Source: Uliginosibacterium gangwonense DSM 18521 (GTDB lineage: Bacteria; Pseudomonadota; Gammaproteobacteria; Burkholderiales; Rhodocyclaceae). Taken from it: DNA of 64,000 nucleotides. Positions 60,858-64,000 of the stretch are shown piece by piece; the stretch's first letter is position 1; every line of letters begins with the position of its first letter. The notes under the pieces are model-generated. The model made no database searches, was not told the DNA's origin, and saw only the letters and a list, made by a program, of their open reading frames with translations. Where the stretch lies: assembly GCF_000373965.1 (NCBI RefSeq), contig NZ_KB892866.1, forward strand, positions 152,566 to 216,565. Direction: 5' to 3'. A program made the position numbers and the translations under genes.

Positions 60858-61598
60858 ATGCGCCTGATCGTACGTACCATTTGTCTTTGGGGACTACTGA
60901 TCGCTGCCACATCAGTGTGGGCGCGATCCCCGCTCTGCTTTGCCGCCTCGGATGATTGGTTGCCTTATAGCTCGTTCAGCGCGCCTGGTGGTGGTTTGCT
61001 GGTGAGGATTGCTCGTGCTGCATTTGCAGCCCAGGGGCAGGATTCAAGCTACGTTTTCCCGCCGTGGAATCGGGCGTTGACAGAGGCGCGTGCTGGTGTT
61101 TTGACGGGGATCGTGGGGGCTTGGTACTCAGAAGAGAGGGAAAGGGACTTTCTCTACTCGCAGCCCATTTATAAAAACGAGATTGTCTTTATTGCTTTCG
61201 CCAATCAGCACATTGAATACCGACAGCCGGCTGATTTGAGGCCCTACAAGATAGGGGCTGTACGAGGCAATAGCTTTGTCACGACCTTGCAAAGCGCCAA
61301 TCTACAAGTCGACTTGGCTAAAGACATGGATGAGAATCTGAGAAAGTTCGTGCGTGGGCGGGTGAAGTTGATTGTTGATGAAAAGCTGTCCACCGAATTC
61401 GCTATTGCCGAGAAGTTTCCAAGCATTAAACAGAACGTTGTGTTCTTGCAACCACCACTCGAAACGAACTACCTGTATCTGATTGTCTCTAAAGAGATAA
61501 GCGATGCCGCTCAAATTATCGCCGATTTTAACAAAGGCTTAGCCAAAATCGAGCAGAACGGCACACTCAGGAGGATCTACCAGGACAGCGGTTTTTGA
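60858..61598 (+). CDS. Periplasmic solute-binding protein, SBP_bac_3 (amino-acid-binding) type
   Basis: A 246-residue exported protein. The signal peptide is RLIVRTICLWGLLIAATSVWA. The mature part has LCFAASDDWLPYSSFSAPGGGLLVRIARAAF, then FPPWNRALTEARAGVLTGIVGAWYSEERERDFLYSQPIY and KLIVDEKLSTEFA, the layout of family 3 binding proteins. No ABC permease is nearby. Orphan proteins of this kind in betaproteobacteria often act as sensors or have lost transport. ATG 60858 or GTG 60855 is the start (AGGGG about nine bases before the GTG). Confidence 0.8.
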   Translation: MRLIVRTICLWGLLIAATSVWARSPLCFAASDDWLPYSSFSAPGGGLLVRIARAAFAAQGQDSSYVFPPWNRALTEARAGVLTGIVGAWYSEERERDFLYSQPIYKNEIVFIAFANQHIEYRQPADLRPYKIGAVRGNSFVTTLQSANLQVDLAKDMDENLRKFVRGRVKLIVDEKLSTEFAIAEKFPSIKQNVVFLQPPLETNYLYLIVSKEISDAAQIIADFNKGLAKIEQNGTLRRIYQDSGF

Positions 61599-61917
61599 GC
61601 GAACGATCTTGCGTTGTATTTGCGCAAGTGATTGTTGATGCGCTATTGCTGCCCTCGTTTGACCCAATGAGAAGGCATCTTTCAATGTTCTATTTCAGCG
61701 CGTAGGCTGGGAACAACTACCCGCCAATAATGTAATCATGACAAAGATATCAACACGTTTTGCAAAGTGTCGCTACATCAGGGGCGGAGCCAACACGCGG
61801 GGGTAATTGTAGGGTTTGCATGCACAGCATGCGAACGCGTGATAATCGAGAAACCACAAGCCTTTGCAGAAAAAACAGCATCAAACAGACGGCATTTCTC
61901 AATCAAAGTTCGAACGC

Positions 61918-61937
61918 GTGCGCAACGAGTTGCGCAC
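61918..61937. repeat. Palindrome GTGCGCAAC-GA-GTTGCGCAC
   Basis: Nine-base perfect arms with a two-base centre, followed by CCTACA. It is another unit of the dispersed repeats around the binding-protein gene. Confidence 0.55.
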
Positions 61938-61958
61938 CCTACACGGCTGCATCCCCAA

Positions 61959-62088
61959 TCTGGTGGATAAATGCTTTGAGCCACCGCATCATGATTATGC
62001 CGAGAATTCGCCATGCGTTAATCATGAATAGGATTTTTATCGATACAAATAACGTAGTGCTGCGAATGACAACGCAAAAGCGTTGGGA
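61959..62088 (+). repeat. 130-base direct repeat, copy 2
   Basis: Same sequence as 60211-60340 with about 11 changes and no gaps. It ends AAAAGCGTTGGGAAAGCCGAG, again joined to a GTTGGGAAAGCC arm. The 61599-62107 gap has no gene apart from repeats. Confidence 0.7.
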
Positions 62089-62107
62089 AAGCCGAGCGAA
62101 GCGATGG

Positions 62108-62803
62108 TTAGGTCACATCGCTCTCAGGTGCTCCTTCGTGAGCCTCCAGATTGTAGGTGGCGACATTTACTGCACCTGCCGAGAAACCGGAAAAGACGCT
62201 GCAAGAGGGACCCCCCGAGTCTGTTTTCAAGGAGATGTGGTAAAGCCCCTTGCCATCTGCTCTTGCAACCACATGTTCGTTTAGTAGGTCTACTAACTTA
62301 TGCGACCAGAGAATGACTTCGTCGTAGTCCAGTTTTCCAATGGGCGCTTCGGTTTCAATGGTGCGGATAGTTCCGCGATGCAAGACTTCGCCACATTTGT
62401 TGTAGAGGACCTTGAACTCGGTGAAGGTTAGTGCATTAGGTTTTGAGTTTGCTTCAAGATGCCAACCACCGTCAGTCTTTGTGCGGGTAAGACTTTGAGG
62501 AAATGAATGGGGGTGGTTTCTTTGCAGCAACTTCATAATGCGCTCTGCATTCCATTCCTTCTTCGCAGCGCTGGACCTCGCCGCCGGAAGATCACCGTGC
62601 AACTGTAGGCACCCAAGGGCCACCAGTTCGCAAATGCGGCGGAACTGCAAGTAACAATATTCGCGGGCGTAGGGAGGTGATAGGTTCAGTTCTCCGGTGC
62701 ATGCCCGAGCAACAAGAGCAATTCGTATAGCCAACTCATACATGAGGCGGAGATAGCCGCGAACGGCGGTCTCTTCGGCGAACGGTTCCAAGATAGAGGA
62801 CAT
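62108..62803 (-). CDS. Hypothetical protein
   Basis: A 231-residue cytoplasmic protein. The first half is helical (AVRGYLRLMYELAIRIALVARACTGELNLSPPYAREYCYLQFRRICELVALGCLQLHGDL). The second half has FKVLYNKCGEVLHRGTIRTIE, a pattern like HEPN/Abi-type helical hairpins (GxxLHRG), which is suggestive only. The C-terminal 35 residues look beta-rich. No ribosome site is clear. Family unknown. Confidence 0.6.
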   Translation of the reverse strand: MSSILEPFAEETAVRGYLRLMYELAIRIALVARACTGELNLSPPYAREYCYLQFRRICELVALGCLQLHGDLPAARSSAAKKEWNAERIMKLLQRNHPHSFPQSLTRTKTDGGWHLEANSKPNALTFTEFKVLYNKCGEVLHRGTIRTIETEAPIGKLDYDEVILWSHKLVDLLNEHVVARADGKGLYHISLKTDSGGPSCSVFSGFSAGAVNVATYNLEAHEGAPESDVT

Positions 62804-62866
62804 CTACGAGAGGCCTAACTAGTAGACGGACAGACAAAAGTCCGGGTAAATCATTGATTTATCGAA

Positions 62867-62895
62867 AGCGTACATTCAGTCCGTCCGTGTACGCT
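62867..62895. repeat. Inverted repeat AGCGTAC...GTACGCT
   Basis: Seven-base perfect arms, with weaker pairing outside (TTGAT...ATCAA), between the hypothetical gene and a short frame. The flanking GTCCG...CGGAC boxes make it look like a transposon end or recombinase site. Confidence 0.45.
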
Positions 62896-62924
62896 TATCA
62901 ATAGTGCGGACAGAAGGGCAAGAC

Positions 62925-63047
62925 GTGAAAGCGCCTGAACGTCCGCTTGGGGTACCCGATATCCAGGGGCCGCAATGGGCCGAACTCAGCCTCTCCATGC
63001 TGCATCAATACCCAATTAGTCGTCAAGGCTTGAGGAGAGGTTGTTGA
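62925..63047 (+). CDS. Short frame, possible truncated gene, 40 residues
   Basis: GTG 62925 with GAAGGG six to seven bases upstream opens a 40-residue frame (KAPERPLGVPDIQGPQWAELSLSMLHQ ...), ending at TGA 63045-63047. It may be the stump of a mobile-element gene next to the inverted repeat. No family recognised. Confidence 0.3.
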   Translation: MKAPERPLGVPDIQGPQWAELSLSMLHQYPISRQGLRRGC

Positions 63048-63254
63048 AACACTTCCGTACATGTGTTGGAATTTCCACCTTTATGATGAGGAAGGCCAGC
63101 ATGATTCAGCCTGTTTAAGCTGCGAGCAGGGGTTTGATGAAAACGCTCACATTCGGTGATGGAAATTCCCGAGGCCATGTGGTGAGAGTTTTGTGAGTCA
63201 TTGACTTTGGCATTGTTGCCCTCTCAACCCCGTTGGGGAACGACAGGGATGCAA

Positions 63255-63291
63255 TAAAAAAACGGCAGCCCGGTTTCTCGGACTGCCGTTT
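63255..63291 (-). terminator. Rho-independent terminator of the BMP-family gene
   Basis: ACGGCAG and CTGCCGT form a GC-rich stem with inner CCG/CGG pairing, followed on the minus strand by TTTTTTATTGC. It lies 34 bases after the stop at 63325 and is a textbook terminator. Confidence 0.85.
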
Positions 63292-63324
63292 TCTTATGCT
63301 TTGGCTTGTAGCAAGCCGTGGGGC

Positions 63325-64000
63325 TTACTTCGGAATCGAGCCTTCCACGCCTTCCACATAGACGCTCATCTTGCGCAGATCGGCGTCGGCCAGGGTCTTG
63401 CCGGCGGGGACGAATTCCTTGCCGGTGTTGTCCTTGAGCGGGCCGCTGAAGGGGTGCAGCTTGCCAGCCTTGAGGGCGTCGCGGCGCTCTTCGGCGAGCT
63501 TCTTCACATCGGCCGGGGTGGCCGGGCCGAAGTTGTCGATGTTGATCGCGCCTTCTTTCACGCCATACCAGATGTCGGTGGTCTTCCACTCACCCTTCAT
63601 GGCCTTTTCCACCTGCTCGTTGTAGATCACGCCCCAGTTCAGTACGGAAGCTGCCAGTTGGGCCTTGCCGCCGAACTTGGTCATGTCCGAATCCCAACCG
63701 AAGGCGTAGATGCCCTTTTCCTGGGCGGCCTGCACCACGGCGGGGGAGTCGGTGTTCTGCATGAGCACGTCGGCACCTTGGGAGATCAGGGTCATCGCGG
63801 CTTCACGTTCCTTGCCCGGGTCAAACCATGCATTCACCCAGATCACCTTGGTGGTGGCCTTGGGGTTGACGCTGCGGGCGCCGATGGTGAAGGCGTTGAT
63901 GTTGCGGATCACTTCTGGGATGGCGACCGAGCCGACCACACCGAGCTTGCCGTTCTTGCTCATCTTGCCTGCGACCACACCCAGCATGTAGGCGCCTTCA
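63325..64000 (-). CDS. BMP-family ABC transporter substrate-binding protein, 5' end outside window
   Basis: The last 225 residues of a periplasmic binding protein of the BmpA/Med (basic membrane protein) family, which bind nucleosides, purines or similar ligands. The frame is open to the window edge (EGAYMLGVVAGK). Typical parts are KLGVVGSVAIPEVIRNINAFTIGARSVNP, VIWVNAWFDPGKEREAAMTLISQGADVLMQNTDSPAVVQAAQEKG and FGWDSDMTKFGGKAQLAASVLNWG. The C-terminus has GPLKDNTGKEFVPAGKTLADADL. It is probably the first or only gene read from upstream, ending at the terminator at 63255. Confidence 0.88.
   Translation of the reverse strand, partial: EGAYMLGVVAGKMSKNGKLGVVGSVAIPEVIRNINAFTIGARSVNPKATTKVIWVNAWFDPGKEREAAMTLISQGADVLMQNTDSPAVVQAAQEKGIYAFGWDSDMTKFGGKAQLAASVLNWGVIYNEQVEKAMKGEWKTTDIWYGVKEGAINIDNFGPATPADVKKLAEERRDALKAGKLHPFSGPLKDNTGKEFVPAGKTLADADLRKMSVYVEGVEGSIPK

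Overview
The window reads as chromosomal DNA of a free-living Gram-negative betaproteobacterium (Burkholderiales/Rhodocyclales type). This rests on outer-membrane systems (two-partner secretion, RND efflux with an outer-membrane channel, TonB-ExbBD), several LysR regulators, lipoprotein signals and the general look of the proteins. The species cannot be fixed from the sequence alone. No rRNA, tRNA, CRISPR array or intact insertion sequence was seen, but there are many fossils: transposase tails, broken regulators, a panB tail, a broken diguanylate cyclase and a chemoreceptor scrap. They mark the gaps between functional blocks.

Layout. 1-3488: unknown genes at the left edge, including a protein with an HEXXH zinc-peptidase signature, next to an IS630 transposase tail. 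4127-10321 (minus strand): a five-gene operon encoding a two-partner-secretion exoprotein with GLUG repeats, its outer-membrane transporter, and ExbB, ExbD and TonB; two matching operator-like palindromes lie upstream. 10899-11780: an orphan ModA-like periplasmic protein. 11781-13728: fossils. 14294-15943: a PHP-domain lipoprotein. 16213-19313: a LysR regulator divergent from a leuC-leuD-like isopropylmalate isomerase pair. 19345-20468: fossils.

20497-28391 (minus strand): an array of small-molecule redox genes (tautomerase, two zinc-free MDR reductases, an Old Yellow Enzyme, an SCP2-like protein, two alpha/beta hydrolases, two SDRs), with a TetR regulator divergent at its head. 29742-33381: NADP-dinucleotide reductase-like protein, azoreductase, LysR and pirin, continuing the redox/quinone theme. 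33504-34475: DedA-rhodanese fusion. 34920-37217: FIST sensor plus histidine kinase, the NosP/NahK arrangement. 39506-47324: response regulator, sensor kinase and three-part RND pump closely resembling Acinetobacter AdeRS-AdeABC. 47493-49423: a secreted metallo-beta-lactamase-fold protein and a divergent LysR.

49840-58004: a xylan-degradation island with a CE1 feruloyl-esterase-like lipoprotein, GH30 xylanase, GH62 arabinofuranosidase, GH10 xylanase, a beta-helix lipoprotein and a second CE1 esterase. Together these could cut the arabinoxylan backbone, remove arabinose and release ferulate. 58341-64000: an orphan Imm10 immunity protein, membrane and hypothetical proteins, a periplasmic amino-acid-binding-like protein set among dispersed repeats, and the 5'-truncated end of a BMP-family binding protein.
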